Shown: piece after piece, positions 25,133 to 35,600 of the stretch
Position numbering within the stretch: the stretch's first letter is position 1
How the letters are laid out: every line of letters begins with the position of its first letter
Source: Nymphaea colorata
Taxonomy: Eukaryota; Streptophyta; Magnoliopsida; Nymphaeales; Nymphaeaceae
Assembly (NCBI RefSeq): GCF_008831285.2
Contig: NC_045141.1
Coordinates: 25,595,315-25,659,314 of the forward strand
DNA length: 64,000 bases
Direction: 5' to 3'
The notes under the pieces: generated by a model
What the model was told of the DNA's origin: nothing
Database searches by the model: none
What the model saw: only the letters and a program-made list of their open reading frames with translations
Translations under genes and position numbers: made by a program

Positions 25133-28100
25133 CTGGTGCATGCAAATCATGTATGCCCAGTTTGGATTTAATGAACTGAAATTGCTCTTTTCCAAGAGCT
25201 TTTGTGAAAATATCTGCAAGTTGGTTCTTGGAAGATACATGAAGAGTTTGCAACACTTTAGATTTGATGTAGTCACGTACCAGATGAAGATCAACTTCAA
25301 TGTGCTTAGTACGTTCGTGGAAGACAGGATTAGCTGCAAGGTGAATCGCTGCTTGATTATCACAGAATACATCTGCAGGGGCTGCATGGTTTATCTTCAA
25401 TTCTGTCAACAATGACTTTAACCACACTACTTCACATGCTACATTAGCTAGTGATCGATATTCAGCTTCAGCTGAAGATCTTGACACAGTTGCTTGTCTC
25501 TTAGTTTTCCATGAGATTAGATTATCACCAAGGAAGACACAATAACCTGTTGTAGATCTTCTTGTTTCCTTACATGATGCCCAATCAGCATCACAAAAGG
25601 CTCTAATGTGTAGCTGATTTTTTGCCAATAGCATTACTCCTTGACCTGGATTCTTCTTGAGATACTTAACCACCCTTAAGGCCATTTCCATATGTCGTGT
25701 TCTTGGCTCTTGCATAAACCTGCTAAGGATATTAACAGCAAATAAGATCTCAGGTCTTGTTATTGTTAAGTATATTAGTTTACCAACAAGTCTTCTGTAG
25801 GCTGACGGCTCTTTAAGAGGTTTTCCTTCAGTTGAAGTAATTGATGTTTGCTGCTCCATCGGAGTTTCAACAGGTTTTGCTTGAAGAAGACCAGTTTCTT
25901 CCAAAATGTCAAGACAATACTTGCGTTGTGACAAAGAAATGCCTTCATTACTTCTTGACAATTCAATTCCCAAAAAGAATTTTAATGATCCCAGCTCCTT
26001 CATATGAAACACACTATTCAAATAACCTTTAATTTGAGCAATTTGCTTTGCGTCATCTCCCACAATGATCAAATCATCTACGTAAACAAGTACAGCAGAA
26101 AATGTTTTACCTTTGCACAAGATGAACAATGAATAATCATTTCTTGATTGAGTAAAACCAAAATTTACTAAGGCAGTAGAAAATTTCTGAAACCAATTTC
26201 TTGGTGCCTGCCTTAGCCCATATAAGGACTTATGAAGTTTGCAAACTCTTGTCTCCCCCTCTTTTCCATATCCGGGAGGCAACTCCATATAAACCTGCTC
26301 ATGCAAATCTCCATGTAAAAAGGCATTATATACATCCATTTGCTCAAGTATCCAATTAAACTTCACTGCAATAGATAATAAACATCTTATAGTAACTAGT
26401 TTAGCTACCGGTGCAAATGTTTCATGAAAATCTACTCCTTCAACTTGTGAGTAGCCCTTTGCAACAAGTCTTGCTTTGTATCTCTCAACCGATCCATCAG
26501 CCTTATATTTTGTCTTGTACACCCACTTACATCCTATAGGAGTCACACCTGCAGGGCATTTGACAAGACTCCATGTACCATTTTCTTCTAGGGCCCTGAT
26601 TTCCGCTGCCATGGCATCTTTCCAGCAAGCTAAGTGTTTTGCCTCATCATAGAAATATGGATCAGATGATTGAGATATGGACAAAAGGAATGATTTATGT
26701 TGTGGTGAGAATTGGTTGAATGAAACAAAGTTTGAGACTGGATACCTGCTGTAATGACCATTCCTTGACTTTGATGTAGCTTCTGAACCAGAAGTAGCAG
26801 CATTGCAATAAAAATCCTTAAGCAAAACAAATGATTTCCGAATTCGATTAGAGCGACGAAGGCTTTGATGCTGACTTGTATCATATTCTATTTCAGCAGA
26901 AGAGTTCATGGATTGAAGTTCACTTGAAGTGGATTGAAATGGTAAGTTTTCAGATTGATCAATTTTTGTGAAGAGTTGAGATTTTTCACCTTCTTTCTCT
27001 TGAACTTCGCTTTCCCTGCACATGACATCTTCGATAGGTAAAGGCACAACAGAAGTTTCTATTTCTTCCTTTGAATTTAAAAAAGGAAATACATGTTCAT
27101 GAAACTTGACATCACGACTCACCATCAATTTTTTTGTTTTCATATTATAAACAAGATATGCCTTTCTACCAAAGGGGTACCCTAAGAAAACACACATTTG
27201 TGCTCTTTCATCAAATTTACTGCTTGGTCTTAAATTTGTCACATAGCACAAACAACCAAATGTTCTAAGATGATTATACGTTGGTTTTCTTTGAAAGAGT
27301 CTTTCATAGGGTGTGACTCCATTTAACAAAGGTGAGGGAGTTCTATTTATTAAGTAAGTTGCTGTCAACACACATTCGCCCCAGAATTTTAAAGGTAAAT
27401 TGGCCTGGAATCGAAGTGCACGAGCCACTGTTAGAAGATGTCTGTGCTTCCTCTCAACCACGCCGTTTTGTTGAGGTGTATAGGCGCAACTCCTTTCATG
27501 TATAATTCCTTTCTGCTGAAAAAAGGTTTGTAGCTCTTGAGACAAAAACTCTGACCCATTATCACTCCTTATTTTTAGTATTGTAATTTTAAACTGATTT
27601 TCAACCAGATTACAAAACTGTTTGAGATTGTATTGTGTCTCATACTTGTGGCGCATTAAAAACACCCAGGTGCAACGTGAGTAGTCATCAACTAGACTCA
27701 AAAAATAATGTGCACCAGTGAGTGAGACTTGTGAATAAGGTCCCCAAATATCACAATGCACCATTTGGAAGGGCTTTGAAGAAGAAAGTTCTCTAACATT
27801 GAAAGGCAGACGAGTCTGCTTTGAAATAGAACAAGTATGACATTGATTGTTGTTCAACACTATCTTAGAGTCTTGTGCAGAGAAAAGTTTATTTCTAAGG
27901 CTAGAAGGATGACCCAAGCGCAAATGCCAAAGGTCCAAGGGATCATGAGATTTGGTTGCTGTAGATACAGAAGGTAAATGGTAATCAAAATTGGTAGTCA
28001 ATCCATTTGCAGAATTATGACTTTTGAAGCAATATATGCCACTTCTCAGTTCAGCAGCTCCAATCTCCATCTTGGACATCTGGTCCTGTATGACACAGCC

Positions 28101-29510
28101 ACAGGTAGAGAACAAAACATCACAGTTCAACTGCTTGATTAATTGACTGACAGATATCAGATTGAAATTAAAATTTGGAATGTAATAAACATGATGTAAT
28201 CTGATTGAAGAAGAGATTACAGCATCACCTTGGTAAGTTGCATGGACAATATTATTGTTGGGTAATCTGATAGGAAAACCAGTTTGAAGTTTTGAAACAT
28301 TAACCAGACTTGACAATGAAGATGTCATGTGATCACTGGCACCACTGTCAATGATCCATGCATCTTTTAGGGTAATGGAAATACCTGCAAAATTTGCATA
28401 AGAGACTGGTGGTTTCTCTTTCAGCAATTGAATAATCTGATTGTATTCTTCCATGGTGAAGATTGGCACACTTTCCTTGCTGGATTGAGCCATATTTGCC
28501 TCAAAACTTACAGAACCACTAGATGCTGCAGCAGAGACGCCTTTCCCATTCGATTTTTCTCCTTGCACTACACATTGTTGTGTTTTCTCTTGTCTCTGCT
28601 TAAATGACTTAAACTCATTTGGGTAACCATGCAGTTTGTAACACTTGTCCTTTGTGTGACCCATTTTTTGACAGTATGTGCAATGTTGACGTCTTTGGGT
28701 ATTTCCTTTGAACATTCGATTATCATATTGAGAAGCAACCAAACTGATATGCTCTGTAGAAGGCAACAGTCTTGCCTCTCGCTGCTTCTCTTCTTGCAGG
28801 ATTAGAGAATATACCTTTGCTATTGGGGGAAAAGGATCCATGAGAAGGATCTGTCCTCTAATAGAGTTATATGACTCATTCAGTCCCATTAGGAACTGAA
28901 TGACTCTCTCTTCCTGCTCCTTATCAAAAATGATCTTCATAGTCCCACATGTGCAGACAGGAAGCGGCTCATAGGAAGCTAGCTCATCCCAATAGCCTTT
29001 GAGTTTGGTATAGTATGCAGTGACACCTTGTGTCTCCTGCGTGTGTCTGCTTATAGCAGATTTAATTTGATATTTTCTAGGAGCAATACTTTGAGTATAA
29101 CGATGCTGCAAATCAGTCCATACCTCATGTGCCGTCGTTGCATATATGATGCTGTTTGCTATATCCTTCGCCACGGAGTTGATTATCCAAGACAACACCA
29201 TAGTATTGGATCTCCTCCACAAAATGTGCTCTGCAGATGATGGGTCTGGCTCTTGCAAGGACCCATCAATAAAACACAACTTGTTCTTGGCTGTTAAGGC
29301 CATCACCATTGCCCGACTCCAAGTAAGGTAATTATCACCTGTCAATGATTGTGAAACTAGGACAGCACCAGGACTGTCTGAGTGATGGAGATACAGTGGA
29401 TTATTGAAGCCATCGACTTGATCAGGATGATTCAGCAACACACTGTTCGATCCTCTTGTATTCGATTCACCTTGAGGAGCACTTTCTGGGGCAATCGATG
29501 ATGAAGCCAT
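25128..29510 (-). CDS. Copia gag-pol polyprotein
   Basis: One continuous frame of 1460 aa. In order it has a Copia-type gag N-terminal region (about residues 35-250, with NPLYLHHSDSPG and the NYLTWSRAM line); a CCHC zinc knuckle (about 277-290, CTYCQKMGHTKDKC); an aspartic protease with DSGAS (about 388); an integrase with an HHCC region starting near HLRLGHPS and a catalytic core with WGPY and DNGSEF; a reverse transcriptase with the YVDDLIIVG active-site line; and a C-terminal RNase H with CDADWA and KHIEVDLHLVRD. This is the normal Copia domain order and length. It is reported as a recent element that looks whole. Confidence 0.95.
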   Translation of the reverse strand: MASSSIAPESAPQGESNTRGSNSVLLNHPDQVDGFNNPLYLHHSDSPGAVLVSQSLTGDNYLTWSRAMVMALTAKNKLCFIDGSLQEPDPSSAEHILWRRSNTMVLSWIINSVAKDIANSIIYATTAHEVWTDLQHRYTQSIAPRKYQIKSAISRHTQETQGVTAYYTKLKGYWDELASYEPLPVCTCGTMKIIFDKEQEERVIQFLMGLNESYNSIRGQILLMDPFPPIAKVYSLILQEEKQREARLLPSTEHISLVASQYDNRMFKGNTQRRQHCTYCQKMGHTKDKCYKLHGYPNEFKSFKQRQEKTQQCVVQGEKSNGKGVSAAASSGSVSFEANMAQSSKESVPIFTMEEYNQIIQLLKEKPPVSYANFAGISITLKDAWIIDSGASDHMTSSLSSLVNVSKLQTGFPIRLPNNNIVHATYQGDAVISSSIRLHHVYYIPNFNFNLISVSQLIKQLNCDVLFSTCGCVIQDQMSKMEIGAAELRSGIYCFKSHNSANGLTTNFDYHLPSVSTATKSHDPLDLWHLRLGHPSSLRNKLFSAQDSKIVLNNNQCHTCSISKQTRLPFNVRELSSSKPFQMVHCDIWGPYSQVSLTGAHYFLSLVDDYSRCTWVFLMRHKYETQYNLKQFCNLVENQFKITILKIRSDNGSEFLSQELQTFFQQKGIIHERSCAYTPQQNGVVERKHRHLLTVARALRFQANLPLKFWGECVLTATYLINRTPSPLLNGVTPYERLFQRKPTYNHLRTFGCLCYVTNLRPSSKFDERAQMCVFLGYPFGRKAYLVYNMKTKKLMVSRDVKFHEHVFPFLNSKEEIETSVVPLPIEDVMCRESEVQEKEGEKSQLFTKIDQSENLPFQSTSSELQSMNSSAEIEYDTSQHQSLRRSNRIRKSFVLLKDFYCNAATSGSEATSKSRNGHYSRYPVSNFVSFNQFSPQHKSFLLSISQSSDPYFYDEAKHLACWKDAMAAEIRALEENGTWSLVKCPAGVTPIGCKWVYKTKYKADGSVERYKARLVAKGYSQVEGVDFHETFAPVAKLVTIRCLLSIAVKFNWILEQMDVYNAFLHGDLHEQVYMELPPGYGKEGETRVCKLHKSLYGLRQAPRNWFQKFSTALVNFGFTQSRNDYSLFILCKGKTFSAVLVYVDDLIIVGDDAKQIAQIKGYLNSVFHMKELGSLKFFLGIELSRSNEGISLSQRKYCLDILEETGLLQAKPVETPMEQQTSITSTEGKPLKEPSAYRRLVGKLIYLTITRPEILFAVNILSRFMQEPRTRHMEMALRVVKYLKKNPGQGVMLLAKNQLHIRAFCDADWASCKETRRSTTGYCVFLGDNLISWKTKRQATVSRSSAEAEYRSLANVACEVVWLKSLLTELKINHAAPADVFCDNQAAIHLAANPVFHERTKHIEVDLHLVRDYIKSKVLQTLHVSSKNQLADIFTKALGKEQFQFIKSKLGIHDLHAPV

Positions 29511-29541
29511 GAAGACAGAAGAACACTTCAGGTTAATGAAT

Positions 29542-29552
29542 CTCTGATACCA
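29542..29552 (-). other. Primer-binding site (initiator Met tRNA)
   Basis: On the element's strand TGGTATCAGAG directly follows the 5' LTR. This is the common plant Copia primer site complementary to the 3' end of tRNA-iMet. Confidence 0.9.
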
Positions 29553-29853
29553 TGTAAGAAGAACAACATAACAAGCAAGAACAGAGCAAAACAGAGCAGA
29601 GAGAGAGAGAGAGTTTTGGAAGGGAGGAAAAAACTTATTTCACTCATTCCCTTTTGAGATATATATACATACAGCAGGTAGGAGGTTACAAGCCAGCCAA
29701 TCAACCAATAATCAGATAGAGCCTTTTAACAGAATTTGTTTCTCCCTTTTTCTAGACGCTTCTAGTAACATCTTTATTCGAATGAGATAACAATATGATT
29801 CATGGACCCAATCCTCAAGTCTGAACCTTTATTTTAAACCAAAACTTTCAACA
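29553..29853 (-). repeat. 5' LTR of the Copia element
   Basis: This repeat of about 301 bp is nearly identical to 24812-25120, with the same TG...CA ends. The main difference is the length of the GA repeat. Confidence 0.95.
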
Positions 29854-29858
29854 TGTTT
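29854..29858. repeat. Target-site duplication, right copy
   Basis: TGTTT matches 24807-24811 exactly. Confidence 0.9.
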
Positions 29859-30671
29859 TATGACGAAAAGATTTAGTAAGCTTAAGGTTGCTTGTTATAT
29901 TTGAATCTCTAGACCAAACAGCCATGCCAACTTGGCTTGACCAAATTACATAATTTCTGCTCCAAATAAGGAAGTCCAAATTCTGGTTTGGGTAAAATCG
30001 GGTTGAGAATCCACTTGGACATCGAGAGATTCAAATTCATGGAACTACAAAGCGGATTTTAATTGCATCAAGTAGTGAGATCTGTAAATTATTTAGCAAA
30101 TCTCATTAGATGGGTTAAAAATCAGATCGCATCACATTAATTTGCTTCATGGGGGGAACTTAACATTTTCGAATGCTAAGCCACTTAATGAGTCTACGTC
30201 TCTAAGGCAAGACCTCACTGGCACGCGTTATGAGGGCGGCAACAGAATAATATATGTACATATATGGCGACGATACATTTTTGAAATTTTTTTGCCCTAA
30301 GGCTATTTCCAAGAACTTTCAACCGTGAAAAAAAAAAAAGTTTGAATAAAAGAAAAAACAAAAAGGAAACACGGTTTTTTAGTTCGGCCGGTAAATCGTC
30401 AGCTGGCCGAGTAAATATGCGAAGCCCAATTAGGCAAATTCACCTCCCTGTCAGCACGCTTTCCGAGATGCGAAACGCACTTCCCTCTTCCCACTCCCCA
30501 CCACCATGACCTACCAACCGTCGTTAAAAAGTCTCCACCCCCCCTTCTCTCTAACCATTTACCTCCACCGCGTTTCACCAACGCCAAATTTTTTTTTTTA
30601 CCGTGGGGGCGGGGCTCTTTCCTTTTCCGATCCGGCTCGGTCTACTACTGTAACCGAGTCGAGTCGGAGGA
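29859..30671. other. Intergenic region; promoter and 5' UTR of the C2 gene near its right end
   Basis: AT-rich DNA up to about 30400, then increasingly GC-rich. The last 150-250 bp before the ATG at 30672, with C-rich and T-run stretches, likely hold the 5' UTR. No gene was recognised. Confidence 0.4.
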
Positions 30672-31694
30672 ATGAAGCCTCCGACCTCGCCTCCTGTTGG
30701 TGGCGTCCTAGCCGAGCCGTTTCACCTGCTCGAGCTCAACATCATCTCCGCTCAGGACCTGCAGCCCGTGAGCCGCTCGATGTCGACGTACGCCGTGGCC
30801 TGGATCCAGCCGCAGCGGAGGCTCTGCACCCGCGTCGACTCGGGAAACCACGTCGATCCGCAGTGGAACGACAAGTTCGTGTTCCGAGTCGACGAGTGGT
30901 TCCTCCGGAACGAGACATCGGCGGTGATGGTTGAGATCTACTGCGTAGGGTGGCTCCGGGACACCCTCGTCGGCTCCGTCAGGATGCTGATCGGGAACCT
31001 CCTCCCGAAGAAGGGCGGGGGCGGCCTCGGGAGCGGATTCGGCGGGATGCGGTTCACCGCACTGCAGGTGCGACGGCCGTCCGGCCGGCCGCAGGGGATC
31101 CTCAACCTCGGGGTGACGGTGCTCGACGCGACGCTCCGGAGCATGCCGCTCTACGCACAGCTGAATCCCGCGATCGGGTACAGGGAACTCATGGGGAAGA
31201 ATTTCGGGCGGGTTAGACGGTCGAAAAGCGTATCGGTTCTGTCGGAGGCGGAGAAGGTGATCGCCATGGAAGGATCGGAGGTGACGATGGCGGAGAAGGC
31301 GTCGTCGGTGGACGGTGCGTCGATCGTGGGAGCGGGGGAGGAGTTCTTTCTGGCGGAGGTGGAGGACTCGGTCCTGGAGGACTGGAATGTCGCGAGTAGC
31401 GCGGGGAAGGAGGAGGTCGGGGAGAAGCTGGAGAAGTGGCGGAGCGAGTTTCCGCCGGTGCTAGAACACAGTAGCGGAGGATTGGAATGGTCGTCGTTCC
31501 GGCACCAGGTGACGGACAGGAGGACGACGTCCCGCGGGGCACAGGAGTCGATGGGGGGGAATGGCTGGAACGGTACCGGTGGGCTGAGGTCATGTTTCGG
31601 GGAAAAGATCACCGCTGCGTGCGAATGCTCGGTCTCGTGTGGAACGAGCACGCGGAAGAAGGCCTCGGGAGGGGTGGAACAAAGAACCAGCTGA
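30672..31694 (+). CDS. C2-domain protein
   Basis: This is an intronless 340-aa protein. An N-terminal C2 domain (about residues 17-150) is shown by the line LLELNIISAQDLQPVSRSM, then YAVAWI, DPQWNDKFVFRVDE and VEIYCVGWLRDTLVG. C2 domains bind phospholipids, often with calcium, so a membrane-associated signalling or trafficking role is likely. The loop aspartates that hold calcium are only partly obvious. After the domain, a variable acidic and Ser-rich region ends in a short Cys-containing tail (CFGEKITAACECSVSC) that I recall as conserved among plant members of this group. The third codon positions are very GC-rich, unlike all its neighbours. The start is the first M in frame. The specific role is unknown. 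Confidence 0.87.
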   Translation: MKPPTSPPVGGVLAEPFHLLELNIISAQDLQPVSRSMSTYAVAWIQPQRRLCTRVDSGNHVDPQWNDKFVFRVDEWFLRNETSAVMVEIYCVGWLRDTLVGSVRMLIGNLLPKKGGGGLGSGFGGMRFTALQVRRPSGRPQGILNLGVTVLDATLRSMPLYAQLNPAIGYRELMGKNFGRVRRSKSVSVLSEAEKVIAMEGSEVTMAEKASSVDGASIVGAGEEFFLAEVEDSVLEDWNVASSAGKEEVGEKLEKWRSEFPPVLEHSSGGLEWSSFRHQVTDRRTTSRGAQESMGGNGWNGTGGLRSCFGEKITAACECSVSCGTSTRKKASGGVEQRTS

Positions 31695-32672
31695 GGCTGA
31701 GCCCTCCAACCCTCGGTCTCGTCGTCATATTACTCAACACATCGTCAACAACCGAGGGGAGGCACCACGTCCATCTACTTTCCGGCTGTCGACGCTCTCA
31801 TTCTTTTTTGCTTTTTCTATTTTTTTCACTGTGATATACATTTGCTGAGCCGTCGGAAAGATTCAAGTTTTTTTCTCCCATGGAAACGCCTCTCTCGTGC
31901 GCAAATGCATCATCCTTTCAGTAATGGAAGGAAAGCAGGAGTTCCTCTCTGTGTTTACTGTTAAGAATTTTGTTCTTTTCAATAAGAGGGTAGGAAAAAT
32001 ATTAGTCGTGCCCACAAGCCCAAGAATGCTTTCTTACTTCAATGTGAAAAAGATGTCAGGGAACGGACCCCCGAGCCTTTGATCAACAAAGAGCCGACAA
32101 ATATGAAAGCAACGAGAGATGCCTCTGATGATACGGGTGCAAGAAGGGAATTCAGGATCTTATTTTAAAACTATTAGTTCACAGGAACATTCCAAATTTT
32201 CGGTTCTCATTCCACATCAACACTTGATAAAATCAATAAAATTTTGAATTATTACATTGCCCTGCTTCGGCTTCGAATCGGAGAGCAAAACTTCACATTG
32301 AAGAAACTAGGTGCATTTTAAAGTGTCCAAAAACCTATTTGCCCTTTGTTATCATCGAAATTTCAAGTTTATTTCTGAAAACATTCCTAAATACTGGCCT
32401 TCTTGAAGGTGGCCAGTGGAAGTAGAGCATATTACAGTCCTGAACCATATCAGAGTACCAAACTGCAAAAGGAAAATGAAAGAAGGAATACGAAAGAAAA
32501 AGGACGCCCACAAGGAAAACAGTGCTAGTATCTCTTCTTCAAAATCAATAATCAAGCGGTACCCTCAACACATACATGAATATATTTCTCGTAGAATTAA
32601 GTGTTCAATGAAGGATAGACGCAACTACACCTCAGTTCACATTGCCACTCAAAATTTTCAAACACCACTAAA
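31695..32672. other. Tail-to-tail spacer and 3' UTRs (C2 gene and G3BP-like gene)
   Basis: The left part is likely the C2 transcript's 3' UTR and the right part the 3' UTR of the minus-strand G3BP-like gene. Composition shifts from GC-rich to AT-rich at about 31800. No further gene was recognised. Confidence 0.4.
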
Positions 32673-35600
32673 TTAGAGAGCATCAGATTGGGATTGTCCA
32701 TTCCTCGCAGTCTGGCTTCCCAGGATTCCTCTCTCTTGCCGAAGGGTACGGGAATGGTAACCATTACCCCTCCTGCTGCTGTACTCTCGCTCTCCATCTG
32801 GTCCACTGCTCCGACCAAAGGACCTTGCACCAAAGCCGCCTCTTCCTCTTGGTGCTTCTGTTTGATAGCCAACCCTTCCTCTTCCCCTTCCTGCACGACA
32901 CAATCACCGTACATGAGACTGTGATTAGGAATGAGATGTAAATGGCAATTTAGTATGAACTAAAAAGTTACATTTGTTTCAACAAAAACTAACTTGGAAC
33001 AGAATCAGATACAAATGTAAGAGAATCAATCGGCCAGACCAAATGCTTGAAAATGTCAATGATCGTTTTTCATTTTTAATCACTAACACGCTAAATGCAA
33101 AGTAGCTGAATACGAAGAACTAAGCAGATACAACAATTTTGTTCAATGCAACATTTGACTATAATGTGTTGATAATCCTAATCACCAGAACCAGGGTATG
33201 AAGGAAAAACTTTATCAACCATGACAGCAGTGTCATCAAATCGATCCTTGAACTGAACCGTGGCTGAATAAACAACAATGATTAAAAAAAACATTTCTTG
33301 AAAAAATAAATGAGAAAAAATATAAAAACAATTAAAAATAAGAAATTCCTTAAAATGTTTAAAAGTTGACACTTCGCACACTCTTGAATCAGCCACCATA
33401 CTGTATCAGTTTGCTGCGTATTAAATTCAAATGGCTGATTCAGGCAGATTTTGGCAAACACCGCATGAAAGTGCAAAAAATGAGACGCTGAGACTGGTGA
33501 AAAAAGGTGTACAACGACCTTAGCATTTAGAGAACACATCAAAACAGAAGCCAGAAAGTGAACGCAGAAGTTTGTGAAAAGAATAGGAACAAGAGATTCA
33601 TGCCACTTATATCTTCATAGTTTCCTTACAACAAGCAGAATCTCCGTCAGCCACAGATGTATAGGTAGGTCAGGACTGTAATGAAGTCAACAAAAAAGAC
33701 AATGCTCCAGCACCTAAAATATACTACCTTGATGCAAGTGCCATTACAAGATACTACTTGTCAAATAGATTAGCACTAACATATTCAGTTGACTGGTCAA
33801 CAGCACATAAAGTACTAGAGAAACATAACATACTTCCGCGTGTTGAGCTGCTGTTTTGCCTCCGCTCCTCAATGTGCACCTGCCTTCCACCGATTTGAAC
33901 TGGAGAAGCCTGACATAGCACGAGATAAACACACAGTATTACATGACTTCCTCAATTAAAGCTTCAAGTGAAGCCAGCTTCTCAAAACTCAGAAAGAACA
34001 AGACATAAACTAACCTTGATTGCATTTTGAACAGATGACACATCTTCAAATTCAACGAAGGCATAACAGATACCAATATCCTGCAATGACAGAAAAAATT
34101 ACAAAAATATAAAGAGAGAACACCAAGGAACATTCTAATAAAAAATAGAGAACAGAAACTACCTTGCGGCTCCGGACAACAACACCCTCTGGCTTGATCT
34201 TACCAAACGCCTTCAACTCCTGCTTAATTTCAGAAGGCGAGACTGTAGTGGGCAGATTCCTCACATAAACAGACTTGCTAATATCTCCTGGCATCATACT
34301 AGATCCATCTAGATATTCACGAAATTTATAACGCAGGTTAAACATGACCGTTCATTGGAACAAGAAGACTTTTCATATACAACTTGCGACATAATACATC
34401 ATTTTGGACCATTCGTTAACATAATTCATGTTAAATAAAACATATACAAACATCTTTAATTAACGTTCTTGAAATTCCCTAGGAAGGAAGCCGCAGCATT
34501 CATCATTCCAACAAATTTAAAATTACAATTGATTCCTCGGTGTGAATTCATACTTTTTCTGCTCAATTGTAAACAATTAATTAAAGCACAACAAACTCAG
34601 AAAATTGATCCCCTTATCCAACTAGACAAGAAGAATAAGGAAACCAACCTGAACATTGAGATTGCGGCAAATGCCTAACCAAATGAAGAACATCAACATA
34701 TACCAGAACAAAGCTAAATTTCTTTCTTCTCCATTACATGACAAGGTTGCTCTAAGATGGATAAATAAACAGGCCTATGTGACCACAGTAAAACCCGAGG
34801 AACTCCCCTCATCCATTAGGAAGAGGCAAAAGAGAAAAAAAAGACACGATCTCATTTGAAAAAAGGTGACTACATTGCAGCAGATATGCTCCAGGGTAGT
34901 GATAAAAAAGACAAATTACCTACTCTATGTACAGAACCTTCATTCTCTGGGAAAACGAAAAATGAAAGAATAGGGTAAATGGCATGTTATTGGGTACTTG
35001 TATATAATCTTGCCACAAAAAGTGATTTTAACAGTGGGAAACAAAGACATGTTTAACAGCAGACGAGGCTGATACTGCTTTCAGGGGTAACACATGAAAA
35101 GTATAATTGGATGAGTCATAACATCAAATAGTCAAACGGCAAATTTATTGTTTTATAGAGAAGATCCATCAATTGTGTGACAACTAACAACTACGAAGAA
35201 GGCACTTATACAACCAAGAAAGTGGCAAATGAATAAGAGCTTCAACATTTTTTTATGAATGAGGTGGTTCACCCAACTTTATCAATTAAGCCCAATCTGT
35301 AAAAGGCAATCTGACAAATAGTCCACATGAAACAAGGTAAAAAAGAAGAAAAACACCATGCTTTTTCCTGATTTTGGTTTTCCAATTTTGTCAATTCTTA
35401 TTTATAAATTAATCTGTAAACTTTCAAGAACATCATCAAAAAGTAGGATCACTTATCAATCAGATGAAGAATTAATGCTTTCCAATAATACCCACAAAAT
35501 TGGGAACTAACTCTCCATAAGGAAGGAAAGGTCCAGGACAAACAGATATGTTATTATTTTTCATTTTCTTGTGAATTTAGATGATAAACAATGGGCAAAC

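Larger units (their letters stand above)
24812..29853 (-). mobile_element. Ty1/Copia LTR retrotransposon, whole-looking and young
   Basis: The element spans about 5.04 kb and is oriented on the minus strand. It has two LTRs of about 300 bp that begin TG and end CA, a perfect TGTTT target duplication, a primer-binding site complementary to initiator-Met tRNA next to the right-hand (5') LTR, and a polypurine tract next to the left-hand (3') LTR. One continuous gag-pol frame lies between. No break was seen. The LTRs differ by only a few substitutions plus a GA-repeat length difference, about 1 percent. With usual plant rates that suggests an insertion of well under about one million years. It lies about 280 bp upstream of the chloroplast-protein start codon. 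Confidence 0.95.

Noticed and set aside
31151-31651. Long minus-strand frames opposite the C2 gene
   Set aside because: High GC suppresses stops on both strands. The plus strand carries the conserved C2 domain.
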